DNA from: Adiantum capillus-veneris
Taxonomy: Eukaryota > Streptophyta > Polypodiopsida > Polypodiales > Pteridaceae
Direction of reading: 5' to 3'
Assembly: GCA_014529385.2 (NCBI GenBank)
Contig: CM043958.1
Location: 145,507,234-145,571,233 of the forward strand
Length of the DNA: 64,000 nucleotides
Under the pieces are notes generated by a model, which ran no database searches, was not told the DNA's origin, and saw only the letters and a list, made by a program, of their open reading frames with translations. Below are positions 59,901 to 63,790 of the stretch, one piece after another. Numbering within the stretch: position 1 is the stretch's first letter; every line of letters begins with the position of its first letter. The translations under genes and the position numbers were made by a program.

Positions 59901-62900
59901 GTTGCTGCATACTCTCGCCAGGTTTTGCAAAGTGTCCGTATGCGTCGGGAAAGTCATCCAATGCGTGGGAATACTGACTGTGAAGGGTCCTAGTACAGTT
60001 ATGCTGCCGAAATAAGGCTAGAACAGTTGGAATTCAGCCAAGATTGTAGGGAACCACAGGTCTTATTCCCTCTATTAAAGAATAAAGAAATACCAAAAGA
60101 GGCGCCTAATTTAGGGGCCAGTCTGGTGCCGGTCTTCTCATACAGGTGCAGTCTAGTAGCCTGTATCCCTTTCCCCTTTGTTGTGTCTTGAAAGTACAGG
60201 TAAAGTGGGCGACAAATTAAATGGGTGAAAGCAAATAAGGTTTAAGTCTAAGGTCTACCGCCCTTTTTTGAAAGTACAGGCCGGTTACACTAAAGCCTTA
60301 GGAGCATCTTGAAACCCTGAAAAGTTTTCAAACTTTACTGCTTGCCCACCCTCTTTGAATTCCTTGGTCTTTTTGCCCTTGTCCTCGACATATTGGTTGG
60401 CTCTGTAAAAATGCTTCCTCTTTGAATAAAACATTTGGTCATTGGAGTCCGAACTCTCAGAAGAGGACGAATCCTCATCGAAACTGTCAAAAAAATGTAG
60501 GGATCTGCTTTTCTTGGCCTTCTTCTTGTTCTTTCCCAATTTGTGGTTCTTTCATCGTTTCTTGCCCTTTATGTCCTTTCACTCGAGACAGAAGAAGATG
60601 AGCTGTCCGAGCTGTCAGAAGAAGATGAGGACTAACTAGACAATCCTTTGAAGCGTACATGCTTCTTGTGTTTTCTTGCATTGGCAAAAGAAGATTGTCG
60701 GCCCAAATAACCAGGATAGTTAGTTCCCTTATTACATTTCTTCGGGTGCTTCTTCGCCCCCAAAAGTTGGCTGACTCGTCTTTTGACAACGTCCTCAAGT
60801 TCATCTTTAGTAAACATCCGTGGGACAGGAGGGTTCTTGAGGACTGACTTTATTGGGGAATCGATGGCTTTCTGCCAATGGAAATGGACTTTTCATCGAT
60901 CGGGTCCCGGGTCAAAAATTTGGCATATTGGGGATTCTTTGCAAATTTGAGCATTTGCTTTGCACAATCATCAGCCTGCTGCTGATGTTGCATCTCCATC
61001 AATTGATACTCCGTAGGCCGTGGGGGCCCGTACTCTTGTTCTGATTGTCCCTTTTAATTTTTCGTACTTTCACCCGATTGGGAGTTGTCGGGTGGGTTCG
61101 TTTGATTTTTGCGGGATTCGTCGTTTGAATCCATGTGTGCTACGGTAAGAGGATCGGATTTCCTGGTAGAAGAGAAATCGATTGTGCTATGATACCACTG
61201 TTACAGACTTGGGCACCCCAAGTCGGGAATCTGACACGACACACGAGAGAATCACTTAAAATACTTCAGAACTTTAAAATATGAGTCGACATGGCCCGGT
61301 GTAGTTCGGTGCCCAGAGGTATTGGCCCCAAAATATGGCGCCCCCTTTCAGTATTTATTTTTATATTAATAAATGAGCAAAGTTACAACTCTTGCGGGCC
61401 CTCTGCTGTCAGACTTTGCGTCGAAATGCTCTGGAGAGTAAGGGGCCTTGGGTTCTATCTAAAGGCCCTTGGCCTCAAAAGCAATTACATTAAAAGCTTC
61501 AAGCCCAAAAGCTGCCAGTGAAAAACGCGGGGTTCCGTACGGGCAGCCACGTCAGCATGTCAGCGCAAATTGCAGCGTCCGTACAGCCACGCCAGCCCTT
61601 TTATTATGCCTAGTATCCCTTGGGGCCTTGTCTAGGTGCCCATAAGTTGGAACAACTTATAGCATGCCACACAATCATCTTGTGACATGATGCATAATTT
61701 GTTATTTGGTTTTCAAGCCATAAACTGGATAATATGGTCTACCCATGCAGGTACTTGCAAAACAGAGATCAAAACTCGTCGCCATTCGTTTGCCAAAGAG
61801 TTGGGTTTTCAATGAAGCACATTGAATTATACATGCTCGCAACACGATACTTGATCTGGAACTTTGTAAACTCAATAGAGAACATTAAATGTTTTTCTCA
61901 TCGGCCTTGATTCGTCCAAACATCAACCATTGTGGTGCTTTTTCTCATCATCAATCCTTGGTTTGAGTGTACACAGAGGATATCTTTTGTGAGAAAGAAA
62001 CCTTATGCTCATTGATTTTTTTTTAGTGAAGCTAGCTTAGATTGATGTGCCCTTTTCATTGGCAGGCCTTGTGATTTATCACTTGTTTATATTACCAATC
62101 AGAGAGTACAATTGCTAGAGCGTCGTTATGCAACTACGCAACCAGGCATTGATCTGCAAGAGACACCCTTAATGCTCTTAGCTGGCGCTAGGCCCAAAAG
62201 CAACTGAGGCTAAGATTGGTGCCCAAAAGCTCTTTCGCTGCCACGTGGCACTTACATGATTTGTGCCGTAATTTACGGGCTGCCTTGTCAGCACCACACG
62301 GGCCATTACCACGCCATCTCCTGAGTCTTAACGATCTCTTTCTCTTTCTTCATTCGGCGGGATTAGATGCCACATCATCACTTTTGTGACAGGTCTTAAT
62401 CACTTGTTACAGTATAATTTTGGAAATTAAGCACTTTTAGACAGAAGAAAATGAAAGATCGACACTTGAGACAGTGTCAAGGGCCATTTTGTCCCCCCTT
62501 GAAATGAAATGCTCATTGCTTACAAAGTGTGACTATAAAACATGAGAAACAGAAACTTTAGAGCTCGTTGTGCACAGCTACAGAATGTGAAGACTAATAA
62601 ACTTCATGATTTGAGTCGTGGGAAGCTCCAGCTTGTTGCAATCTAGCCTCACTCTCAAAGGCATGCGATTATATGAACTACGTAGCCCTGTGGAGGGGGA
62701 GAGAGGTGGGAGCTGGAAGGTAAGCACATAATTGATGAAGATTGAGCTGTGAAAAAGAGATTTCCAAATCCGTCTTCTTTATTGTGCTGCTATAGAGTTG
62801 CGGATACATAAGTCATAAGAATAAATAGGAGAAGGAGCTCTTAGAGTGGTGGAAATTAATAGACTAGGATTGGGGTACCTATTCAATGCCTTCGGATGTG

Positions 62901-63790
62901 GATCCTATCGGAAGACTTTTAAGGGCGATTACTCTCCTGCTGTAATCTGCAATAATACAAGAATTGGGGGCTGATTCAATGCCTCTGGATGTGGATCTGA
63001 TGCCTCCAAGTGCTGAGAATGATAGAGATACTGATGGCCTGCAAAAATGTAAGCCAATGGCTGCTCTATGATGGCCGAAGGGAGAGGATGAGTATATCTA
63101 CTTTTTGGTGGCAAAAATGCAAGCCTAGAGATGGAATCTAGGTTGATTTTGATATGGAGCCAAAAGGAAGTCTTAGATATGCACTTCATACATCAATAAT
63201 ACTTAATTGTTAAATGAACCTGGGGAATTGCTCTTTACGAACCACATTAAACATTGATCAACTATCCTCAATTTTAAGATATCATTATCATCCTTATTGT
63301 GACCGTTTCTCGTCTTTAAGCTGTGACCTTTAAGGCATTCAAGGCCAGCAGTTGAAGTAAAGTGGGGTATTTTATTACAGGCAGGAGTTGATGCCCTTCG
63401 CGAAGACTCTTTTGGTAGACTTGCAATGACCAGGTACTGACATGTTTGGAAATGTTTGGGAGAGGAAATATTTATGATTGTGACAGATTTATTACAGATC
63501 TGGACTGATAATACATCGCAATTATTGAAGGCAGGGGTTGCTGCAGAGAAATAATATGGTGTACACTGCTTGCTTAACAAGACAGTTGCCTCTTGTCATC
63601 ACAATGGGCGGAGGATATTCAAGGCCCTCCGAAGGTGAACCTTGTGCAATTCTAATCCCTGTTCGGCACATATATTTTTTAATTCCTTTTTGTGGACAAT
63701 TTTGCAGCATCTGTGCTAGCACATGCGGATGTGTACAGAGCGGCAGCATTGCGTTATGGGGCTATGAACAGAACTTCTCCCATATCTTAG
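14098..63790 (+). CDS. HDA2: Class IV histone deacetylase (HDAC11/HDA2-like), 10 exons
   Basis: Zinc-dependent lysine deacetylase. Exons: 14,098-14,216; 14,925-15,104; 32,498-32,611; 32,731-32,835; 33,890-33,996; 34,093-34,199; 34,547-34,759; 63,381-63,433; 63,531-63,634; 63,708-63,790. They join to 1,185 nt with matching phases and no internal stop (394 residues plus TAG). Landmarks: basic Ser-rich N-terminus (1-40), LPDGHRFPM (90-98), [11 protein letters not shown] (112-122), GFPWSPELV (157-165), AGGTHHAF with the His pair (198-199), GEGFCVFND (205-213), DLDVHQGNG with zinc ligands D241 and H243, [13 protein letters not shown] with zinc ligand D319, and GGGY with catalytic Y362. Introns are GT-AG except intron 6 (GC-AG). 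Introns 2 and 7 are filled with retrotransposons. The symbol is by family resemblance to the plant class IV type; substrate and location are unknown. Exon ends are read by eye, without transcript evidence. Confidence 0.93.
14217..14924 (+). other. Intron 1 of the deacetylase gene (708 bp)
   Basis: GT-AG intron. Apart from the alternating CG/CA tract at 14,246-14,285, no repeat or gene is recognised. Confidence 0.8.
14246..14285. repeat. Alternating purine-pyrimidine tract (CG/CA)n
   Basis: About 40 bp of GCGCGCGCGCG then CACGCACACGCGCGCACACACACA-type alternation, 30 bp into intron 1. Such tracts can adopt Z-DNA under negative supercoiling. Confidence 0.9.
14925..15104 (+). CDS. HDA2: HDA2-like exon 2
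   Basis: Residues 40-100. The acceptor TTTATCAG precedes it and the donor is AA/GTACTT. It contains [10 protein letters not shown] and [11 protein letters not shown], the N-terminal signature of class IV deacetylases. The frame continues from exon 1 in phase 2. The next exon is 17.4 kb away. Confidence 0.9.
15240..16023 (-). mobile_element. LTR (297 bp) and 5' internal fragment of an LTR retrotransposon
   Basis: On the - strand the LTR runs from TGTCACAAGTTGCTGATG (16,023) to CTTGTTACA (15,727). A primer site follows, TGGTATCAAAGCC, close to the initiator-Met type. An ATG at about 15,661 opens a short gag-like frame ([15 protein letters not shown]). The rest of the internal part is lost; the left boundary is approximate. 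Confidence 0.7.
16024..16844. other. Unannotated intron DNA
   Basis: No repeat boundary or protein similarity is recognised. A GTGGTGGTGGTTG run lies near 16,250. Confidence 0.4.
16845..17115. repeat. Minisatellite, period about 30 bp, about 9 diverged units
   Basis: The unit is roughly CCACYTGCTATTTTTGGATCG then CCRAGTCCA. Unit starts fall near 16,860, 16,889, 16,919, 16,974, 17,003, 17,033, 17,063 and 17,093. Units are diverged, and one at about 16,948 has lost the TGCTATTT part. Confidence 0.8.
17116..17599. other. Unannotated intron DNA
   Basis: Nothing is recognised. Confidence 0.4.
17600..19960 (-). pseudogene. Decayed Ty3/Gypsy gag-pol remnant
   Basis: On the - strand, from right to left: a gag C-terminal part ([20 protein letters not shown], about 19,830), a zinc knuckle near 19,470 in which two Cys are replaced ([15 protein letters not shown]), a protease/linker region, FLSQFKDCF with [14 protein letters not shown] (about 18,750), the reverse transcriptase start ([35 protein letters not shown] at about 18,580-18,430), and RNase H ([20 protein letters not shown] at about 17,830). 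The reverse transcriptase active-site block and the integrase are missing. It is full of stops. It hosts the insertions at 20,225-20,830 and probably 21,076-29,903. Confidence 0.8.
19996..20081. repeat. (TATG)n/(TATACA)n microsatellite
   Basis: TATG units flank an A/T-rich core of TATACA units and TA alternation, in a near-palindromic arrangement. Confidence 0.9.
20225..20830 (-). mobile_element. Solo LTR (606 bp) with 5-bp target duplication CTCAG
   Basis: On the - strand it starts TGTCACAAAATGATGAC (20,830) and ends CCCAAGTTTGTTGCA (20,225). CTCAG flanks both sides (20,220-20,224 and 20,831-20,835). No primer site or coding DNA adjoins it, so it is what remains after recombination between two LTRs. 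It belongs to the same LTR family as 21,076-21,647, 42,574-42,990, 43,162-43,679 and 61,199-61,687. Confidence 0.9.
21076..21647 (+). mobile_element. 5' LTR (572 bp) of the intron-2 Gypsy element
   Basis: It runs TGTCACAAAC...TTTGTTATA. The expected final TTACA is TTATA here. The CTCTTGTACTTTG region and the ATACAAAAAGAAATACC run near 21,480 lie in a stretch that the 3' LTR lacks. Confidence 0.9.
21712..23345 (+). pseudogene. Gypsy gag
   Basis: ATG at 21,712 ([17 protein letters not shown]). A charged Ser/Glu/Lys-rich linker is followed by the core with [51 protein letters not shown] and the continuation at 22,727 ([17 protein letters not shown]). The zinc knuckle at about 23,130-23,180 is broken by a one-base shift. 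In-frame stops occur from 21,886 onwards, and a frameshift at about 22,720. Confidence 0.88.
23348..28183 (+). pseudogene. Gypsy pol (protease to chromodomain-like tail)
   Basis: Protease with [12 protein letters not shown] (23,370); reverse transcriptase with [20 protein letters not shown] (24,050), [16 protein letters not shown], the catalytic [11 protein letters not shown] (24,390) and HFLGHI; RNase H with [12 protein letters not shown] (24,840), interrupted at 25,099; then VADALSRKP (26,637), the integrase zinc-binding part ([15 protein letters not shown] at 27,010) and core with MDFIF (27,118) and IDRFSK; and a tail with [34 protein letters not shown], a chromodomain-like fold whose first aromatic position is not clear. 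A frameshifted piece at 27,300-27,480 corresponds to the DPRF and HPQTDGQSE part of integrase. Confidence 0.9.
25100..26576 (+). mobile_element. Solo LTR (about 1.48 kb) in the Gypsy RNase H, target duplication ATTAT
   Basis: It starts TGTCACGAGGACGTGG and ends GGGCCGGTTTTA, flanked by ATTAT at 25,095-25,099 and 26,577-26,581. It shares long blocks with the LTRs of the element at 45,093-60,289 (for example TGCTATTTTGGG, CTGGGAGAGGCC, AGGAGTGATGCCCTGCA). No internal coding DNA is present. Confidence 0.92.
28329..28388. repeat. (GA)n microsatellite, 30 units
   Basis: An uninterrupted GA run at the left end of the inverted LTR fragment. Confidence 0.97.
28389..28735 (-). mobile_element. Truncated LTR fragment in inverted orientation
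   Basis: It shares with the other family LTRs the order TATTGGCCCCAA, TTGGCGCCCCTTTCGG, a size-conserved spacer, CTCAAAAGCTTTTGG and GCCACGTCATC. The left end is replaced by the GA tract and the right end by a (GT)n run. No target duplication is seen. Confidence 0.75.
29449..29903 (+). mobile_element. 3' LTR (455 bp) of the intron-2 Gypsy element, internally deleted
   Basis: It matches the 5' LTR at both ends but lacks about 115 bp: CATCCCTT is followed directly by CGCTAGTCTTCGGGGCC, where the 5' copy has the promoter-like section (21,380-21,505). Confidence 0.9.
29949..31545. other. Unannotated intron DNA
   Basis: It includes a C11 run at about 30,001 and an ATATGTAGA/TATATAT-rich strip. 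Nothing coding is recognised. Confidence 0.4.
31546..31938. repeat. Cluster of four GA/CT tracts in opposing orientation
   Basis: (CT)10 at 31,546-31,565, (GA)23 at 31,651-31,697, (GA)23 at 31,749-31,794 and (CT)22 at 31,894-31,938, all within 393 bp. The CT and GA arms are complementary and could pair in RNA or in single-stranded DNA. The cluster lies about 560 bp upstream of exon 3. Confidence 0.95.
31939..32497. other. 3' end of intron 2
   Basis: AT-rich DNA before the acceptor at 32,497. No repeat or gene is recognised. Confidence 0.5.
32498..32611 (+). CDS. HDA2: HDA2-like exon 3
   Basis: Residues 100-138 (acceptor TTTATCCAG, donor CG/GTATTT). It encodes [14 protein letters not shown] and [19 protein letters not shown], continuing the conserved block directly after exon 2's FPMDK. 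This continuity is the evidence that exon 2 and exon 3 belong to one gene despite the intron. Confidence 0.92.
32731..32835 (+). CDS. HDA2: HDA2-like exon 4
   Basis: Residues 138-173 (acceptor TTTGTCAG, donor GG/GTAAGG). It encodes [19 protein letters not shown], then [15 protein letters not shown], typical of the class IV family between the N-terminal block and the catalytic loop. Confidence 0.92.
32836..33889 (+). other. Intron 4 of the deacetylase gene (1,054 bp)
   Basis: GT-AG intron with nothing recognisable inside. Introns 3 (119 bp), 5 (96 bp), 8 (97 bp) and 9 (73 bp) are of ordinary size. Confidence 0.8.
33890..33996 (+). CDS. HDA2: HDA2-like exon 5 (catalytic His pair)
   Basis: Residues 173-209 (acceptor TTCTTCCAG, donor T/GTGAGA). 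It completes the GGTIAAMH motif across the splice and encodes [18 protein letters not shown]198 and H199 are the paired active-site histidines. Confidence 0.93.
34093..34199 (+). CDS. HDA2: HDA2-like exon 6 (zinc ligands D241, H243)
   Basis: Residues 209-244 (acceptor TTCTTGCAG). It encodes [19 protein letters not shown] and [11 protein letters not shown]. The exon ends CACCAG and the next bases are GCAAGA, so the donor is GC rather than GT. Confidence 0.93.
34200..34546 (+). other. Intron 6, GC-AG type (347 bp)
   Basis: The exon ends DVHQ (CACCAG) and the intron begins GCAAGA and ends TGATAG. No GT donor nearby keeps the DVHQ-GNG junction. The CAG/GCAAG context is the usual strong context for GC donors. 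Confidence 0.85.
34547..34759 (+). CDS. HDA2: HDA2-like exon 7
   Basis: Residues 245-315, exactly 71 codons (acceptor GCTGATAG, donor CAG/GTAGTA). It encodes [20 protein letters not shown], then [29 protein letters not shown] and LIFFQ. The frame joins exon 8 (AGVD) across a 28.6-kb intron. Confidence 0.95.
34808..34849. repeat. (CT)n microsatellite, 21 units
   Basis: An uninterrupted CT run directly before the SINE-like array. Confidence 0.97.
34850..35890 (+). repeat. Tandem array of five SINE-like units, about 150-190 bp each
   Basis: Units start at about 34,850, 35,042, 35,237, 35,602 and 35,764 with ATCACCCAAGTGTGGTAG. Each has TGGTAGATTGGTTATG, which fits a Pol III A box, and GGTCTTGAGTTYAACTC, which fits a B box, some 30 bp apart. 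Then come TCGGATAGATCTTTGAGG and CTACGACGTTAAAA, followed in most by CTTCTTCTCGGGTGTG, a (TG)n run and TTAATAAAA. Units 3 and 4 are separated by CT tracts and a LINE-tail piece; unit 4 lacks part of the middle. No cloverleaf is formed, so these are not tRNA genes. Confidence 0.72.
35380..35545. repeat. Two CT tracts flanking a LINE-tail fragment
   Basis: CT at 35,380-35,413 and 35,495-35,545. The piece between has TTTTTGGTCTCATAGGTCAT, then TTTTGGCC and GACGTTAAT, nearly the same as 35,976-36,020 and similar to the LINE 3' end at 39,474-39,510. Confidence 0.85.
35888..36056. repeat. CT tracts and second LINE-tail fragment
   Basis: (CT)21 at 35,888-35,929 is followed by a tail piece with CCTTTTGGTCTCATAGGTCA and GACGTTAATGTAACG, then TTTCA units and a short CT run at 36,044-36,056, where the LINE starts. 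Confidence 0.8.
36040..39537 (+). mobile_element. LINE (non-LTR retrotransposon), near full length, inactive
   Basis: Order: apurinic endonuclease-type domain, reverse transcriptase, C-terminal Cys/His-type region, then a 3' end with GGTCATTTTGGCC, GAGGACGTAAATACAAC and a short (ATC)n tail (about 39,517-39,534). It is in the sense orientation of the host gene. Target duplications were not found with certainty because both ends adjoin simple repeats. The clade cannot be assigned by eye. Confidence 0.88.
36062..39446 (+). pseudogene. LINE endonuclease-reverse transcriptase polyprotein
   Basis: Endonuclease motifs: [10 protein letters not shown] (about 36,080), LLETWEQ with the catalytic Glu (36,170), GDLNARIG (36,515) and SDHTPI (36,850). 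Reverse transcriptase: [12 protein letters not shown] (37,640), [12 protein letters not shown] (37,780), [13 protein letters not shown] (37,876), [13 protein letters not shown] (38,048) and YADDVVLFA (38,178). C-terminal: [18 protein letters not shown] (39,210), a zinc-ribbon-like pattern whose first Cys position is Asp. It is broken by a stop at 36,256, frameshifts near 36,490 and 36,710, stops near 37,034 and 38,579, a frameshift near 38,145 and a stop at 39,075. Confidence 0.88.
39538..40263. other. Unassigned repeat-like DNA with a 100-bp tandem duplication
   Basis: Positions 39,694-39,793 and 39,794-39,893 are direct copies (both with AGAAAAGGAGT-TTACAATGGATGGG and ATGATATCA). No protein is recognised with confidence on either strand. 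Confidence 0.5.
40264..42343 (+). pseudogene. Truncated Gypsy fragment: gag end, protease, reverse transcriptase, RNase H
   Basis: It starts in a zinc knuckle remnant ([15 protein letters not shown] at 40,287). Then come protease [12 protein letters not shown] (40,497), [17 protein letters not shown] (41,195), [21 protein letters not shown] (41,422), the active site with [10 protein letters not shown] (41,515; an extra Asp against the usual FFDD), and RNase H to QMRWANIFS. Integrase is missing: DNA jumps from the FEDM position to an LTR start at about 42,345. Many stops and frameshifts. It is close to the intron-2 Gypsy element. Confidence 0.87.
42344..42568 (+). mobile_element. LTR start fragment and unassigned DNA
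   Basis: TGTCACAAAGTGATGATGTG (42,345) matches the start of the family LTR. Similarity fades after about 70 bp. The element at 42,574 begins just after it. Confidence 0.5.
42574..42990 (-). mobile_element. Third LTR of the - strand array, 5' truncated
   Basis: It ends CCAAGTCTGTAACA (42,574) next to TGATG. Its first 100 bp or so are missing: the LTR joins directly to gag DNA at about 42,990. Confidence 0.85.
42990..43161 (-). pseudogene. Second primer site and gag start of the array
   Basis: Primer site TGGTATCAGAGC (43,160-43,149), then ATG at 43,097 ([19 protein letters not shown]), cut after about 35 codons by the deletion that joins it to the third LTR. The same gag start is seen at 61,134. 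Confidence 0.85.
43162..43679 (-). mobile_element. Middle LTR of the - strand array (518 bp)
   Basis: On the - strand it starts TGTCAGGATGTGGCATGC (43,679) after the polypurine tract CTTTCAAGAGGGGAGTA. It ends CCCAAGTCTGTAGCA (43,162), followed by TGGTATCAGAGC, a match to the initiator-Met primer site. It therefore serves as 3' LTR of one unit and 5' LTR of the next. Confidence 0.92.
43680..44509 (-). other. 3' non-coding region of the - strand Gypsy array
   Basis: It matches the stretch before the 3' LTR of the intron-2 element (shared GATTGCTAAATACGTTGCC, GTACTTAGAGCC-like and GGGCGATTACAATTCTTTC on the - strand). It follows gag with no pol between, so a deletion of several kb joined gag to the 3' region at about 44,500. 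Confidence 0.75.
44510..45092 (-). pseudogene. Gypsy gag, second half (after the nested insertion)
   Basis: It continues the gag of 60,290 across the nested element: [14 protein letters not shown], then a damaged middle, and the zinc knuckle [19 protein letters not shown] at about 44,560-44,520 with all CCHC residues intact. CTAAA at 45,088-45,092 is one half of the target duplication. Confidence 0.88.
45093..46554 (+). mobile_element. 5' LTR (1,462 bp)
   Basis: It runs TGTCACCAACGTGTG...GGCCGGTTACA and is collinear with 58,830-60,289. The AAGAATAAAGAAATACCGAA at about 46,345 is shared with the solo LTR in intron 2. Confidence 0.93.
46555..46578 (+). other. Putative primer-binding site, tRNA-Asp-like
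   Basis: TGGTTCCATTGCCGGG directly follows the LTR. The 3' end of plant tRNA-Asp predicts TGGCGCCGTTGCCGGGG, so the site matches at most positions with a few changes. The initiator-Met site used by the other families here is absent. Confidence 0.5.
46602..48230 (+). pseudogene. Gypsy gag
   Basis: A Gln/Pro/Gly-rich N-terminal part ([40 protein letters not shown]) precedes the gag core with [50 protein letters not shown] and [15 protein letters not shown], then a Lys-rich linker. Breaks: TGA at 47,130, a frameshift near 47,680 and another near 48,170. The zinc knuckle [14 protein letters not shown] follows at about 48,213. Confidence 0.9.
48213..51706 (+). pseudogene. Gypsy pol (protease to chromodomain-like tail)
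   Basis: Zinc knuckle (48,213), protease [11 protein letters not shown] (48,418), reverse transcriptase with [20 protein letters not shown] (49,096), [36 protein letters not shown] (49,435) and [11 protein letters not shown]; RNase H with [16 protein letters not shown] (49,879) and [19 protein letters not shown] (50,190); integrase with [15 protein letters not shown] (50,522), MDFIFDLP (50,632), [12 protein letters not shown] (50,814), [13 protein letters not shown] (50,901); and a tail with [34 protein letters not shown]. Breaks: frameshifts near 48,940, 49,625 and 51,215, and stops at 49,876, 50,323 and 51,160. The least decayed Gypsy pol in the window. Confidence 0.93.
51707..52115 (+). 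other. 3' region of the large Gypsy element before the nested insertion
   Basis: Non-coding. It contains a direct repeat of AAAGYGMRAAGCTACCAYTWTGTCATTGG type (52,020-52,060 and 52,075-52,104). GTTCA at 52,111-52,115 flanks the inserted element. Confidence 0.6.
52116..54096 (+). mobile_element. 5' LTR (1,981 bp) of the large-LTR element
   Basis: It has four bulged-hairpin modules (52,290-52,555), a TATA-type CTATAAAAGC at 53,043, a G17 run near 53,919, and the AATAAAGATACTATTAGG stretch at about 53,903. Compared with the 3' LTR it has an extra piece of about 100 bp near 53,070-53,165 and another of about 44 bp near 53,480. Confidence 0.92.
52290..52555. repeat. Four bulged-hairpin modules in the LTR
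   Basis: Modules lie at 52,290-52,321, 52,365-52,398, 52,437-52,468 and 52,525-52,555. Each has an outer 5-bp stem, an inner GTCA/TGAC stem with GTCA following the 5' outer arm directly, and a 3-5 nt bulge on the 3' side only. The outer arms are AGTGC/GCACT in module 1 and GATGC/GCATC in modules 2-4, so the stem changes on both sides together. The same set is found at 57,008-57,271. Confidence 0.85.
54097..56833 (+). pseudogene. Internal region of the large-LTR element, gag-like scrap only
   Basis: The only recognisable stretch is at about 54,480-54,715: [18 protein letters not shown] then [14 protein letters not shown], which suits a Gypsy-type gag core. Reading frames at 54,813-55,064, 55,644-55,943 and 56,154-56,384 show no known domain. 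No protease, reverse transcriptase or integrase motif was found on the + strand. Confidence 0.7.
56834..58659 (+). mobile_element. 3' LTR (1,826 bp) of the large-LTR element
   Basis: Collinear with 52,116-54,096 except for deletions, and an extra piece of about 20 bp (CATAAACGTCGTGGACGGG) near 57,862. It keeps all four hairpin modules and the TATA-type element (57,746). Confidence 0.92.
58660..58829 (+). other. End of the 3' region of the large Gypsy element, with a 60-bp duplication
   Basis: Two direct copies of ATGTGTCGAC-AGGTGTT-AATACACCAG...GAGCATGTA (about 58,679-58,730 and 58,738-58,784). The polypurine tract TTTCAAGAGGGGGG ends at 58,829. Confidence 0.75.
58830..60289 (+). mobile_element. 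3' LTR (1,460 bp) of the large Gypsy element
   Basis: It runs TGTCACTAGCGTGTG...GGCCGGTTACA and is collinear with 45,093-46,554. CTAAA follows. Confidence 0.93.
60290..61134 (-). pseudogene. Gypsy gag, first half (before the nested insertion)
   Basis: ATG at 61,134 (MDSNDES). A charged linker follows, then [30 protein letters not shown] and [14 protein letters not shown], cut at 60,290 by the nested element. It is close to the gag at 21,712-22,733. Frame changes occur near 60,540 and 60,630. Confidence 0.88.
61199..61687 (-). mobile_element. First (5') LTR of the - strand array (489 bp)
   Basis: On the - strand it starts TGTCACAAGATGATTGTGTG (61,687) and ends CCCAAGTCTGTAACA (61,199). The primer site TGGTATCATAGC follows one base later. 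Confidence 0.92.
61693..62159. other. Unannotated intron DNA
   Basis: It follows the outer target duplication TGATG. Nothing is recognised. Confidence 0.5.
62160..62391 (-). mobile_element. Truncated LTR fragment of the Gypsy LTR family
   Basis: On the - strand it starts TGTCACAAAAGTGATGATGTG (62,391), very like the solo LTR at 20,830. The similarity continues through the GCCACGTGGCA and CCAAAAGC parts and is lost at about 62,160. Confidence 0.7.
62392..63380. other. 3' end of intron 7
   Basis: No gene is recognised. A stretch at 62,960-63,030 and one at 62,880-62,900 share ATTCAATGCCT-CGGATGTGGATC, a short local duplication. The acceptor TTATTACAG is at 63,372-63,380. Confidence 0.5.
63381..63433 (+). 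CDS. HDA2: HDA2-like exon 8 (zinc ligand D319)
   Basis: Residues 316-333 (acceptor TTATTACAG, donor CAG/GTACTG). It encodes [17 protein letters not shown]. The preceding exon ends FFQ, the usual residues before AGVD in this family. Confidence 0.93.
63531..63634 (+). CDS. HDA2: HDA2-like exon 9 (catalytic Tyr)
   Basis: Residues 333-368 (acceptor ATTGAAG, donor GAAG/GTGAAC). It encodes [16 protein letters not shown] and [15 protein letters not shown], with Y362. An AG four bases further on (GCAG) would put the exon out of frame, so the first AG was chosen. Confidence 0.9.
63708..63790 (+). CDS. HDA2: HDA2-like exon 10 (C-terminus)
   Basis: Residues 368-394 and the stop TAG at 63,788 (acceptor TTTTGCAG). 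It encodes [15 protein letters not shown], the family's closing helix, then a short tail. Confidence 0.9.

Larger units (their letters stand above)
45093..60289 (+). mobile_element. Large Ty3/Gypsy chromovirus-type element, target duplication CTAAA
   Basis: It is bounded by TGTCACC (45,093) and GGTTACA (60,289), with CTAAA at 45,088-45,092 and 60,290-60,294; joining the flanks restores the gag frame of the host element. The order is 5' LTR, primer site, gag, protease, reverse transcriptase, RNase H, integrase, chromodomain-like tail, 3' region, polypurine tract and 3' LTR. A large-LTR element is inserted at 52,116-58,659 in the 3' region. LTRs differ at about 12 of the first 235 bases by my count, so the insertion is not recent. 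Confidence 0.95.
42574..61687 (-). mobile_element. Three-LTR Gypsy array with target duplication TGATG, host of nested insertions
   Basis: TGATG is found at 42,569-42,573 and 61,688-61,692. On the - strand the order is LTR (61,687-61,199), primer site, gag (61,134 to 60,290; continued 45,092 to 44,510), 3' region, polypurine tract, LTR (43,679-43,162), a second primer site and gag start (43,160 to about 42,990), then a 5'-truncated LTR (about 42,990-42,574). No pol remains in either unit. The 45,093-60,289 element lies inside gag. Confidence 0.92.
34760..63380 (+). other. Intron 7 of the deacetylase gene (28.6 kb)
   Basis: It is bounded by GTAGTA and TTATTACAG. It holds a CT tract, a SINE-like tandem array, LINE tails and a LINE, a truncated Gypsy piece and the three-level nest of LTR retrotransposons at 42,574-61,687. 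The exon frames on either side join without a shift. Confidence 0.9.

Noticed and set aside
34760-63380. Two separate genes rather than one: a truncated deacetylase ending at exon 7 and another starting at exon 8
   Set aside because: The frame and residue order (FFQ to AGVD) join exactly, and neither half would be complete without the other.
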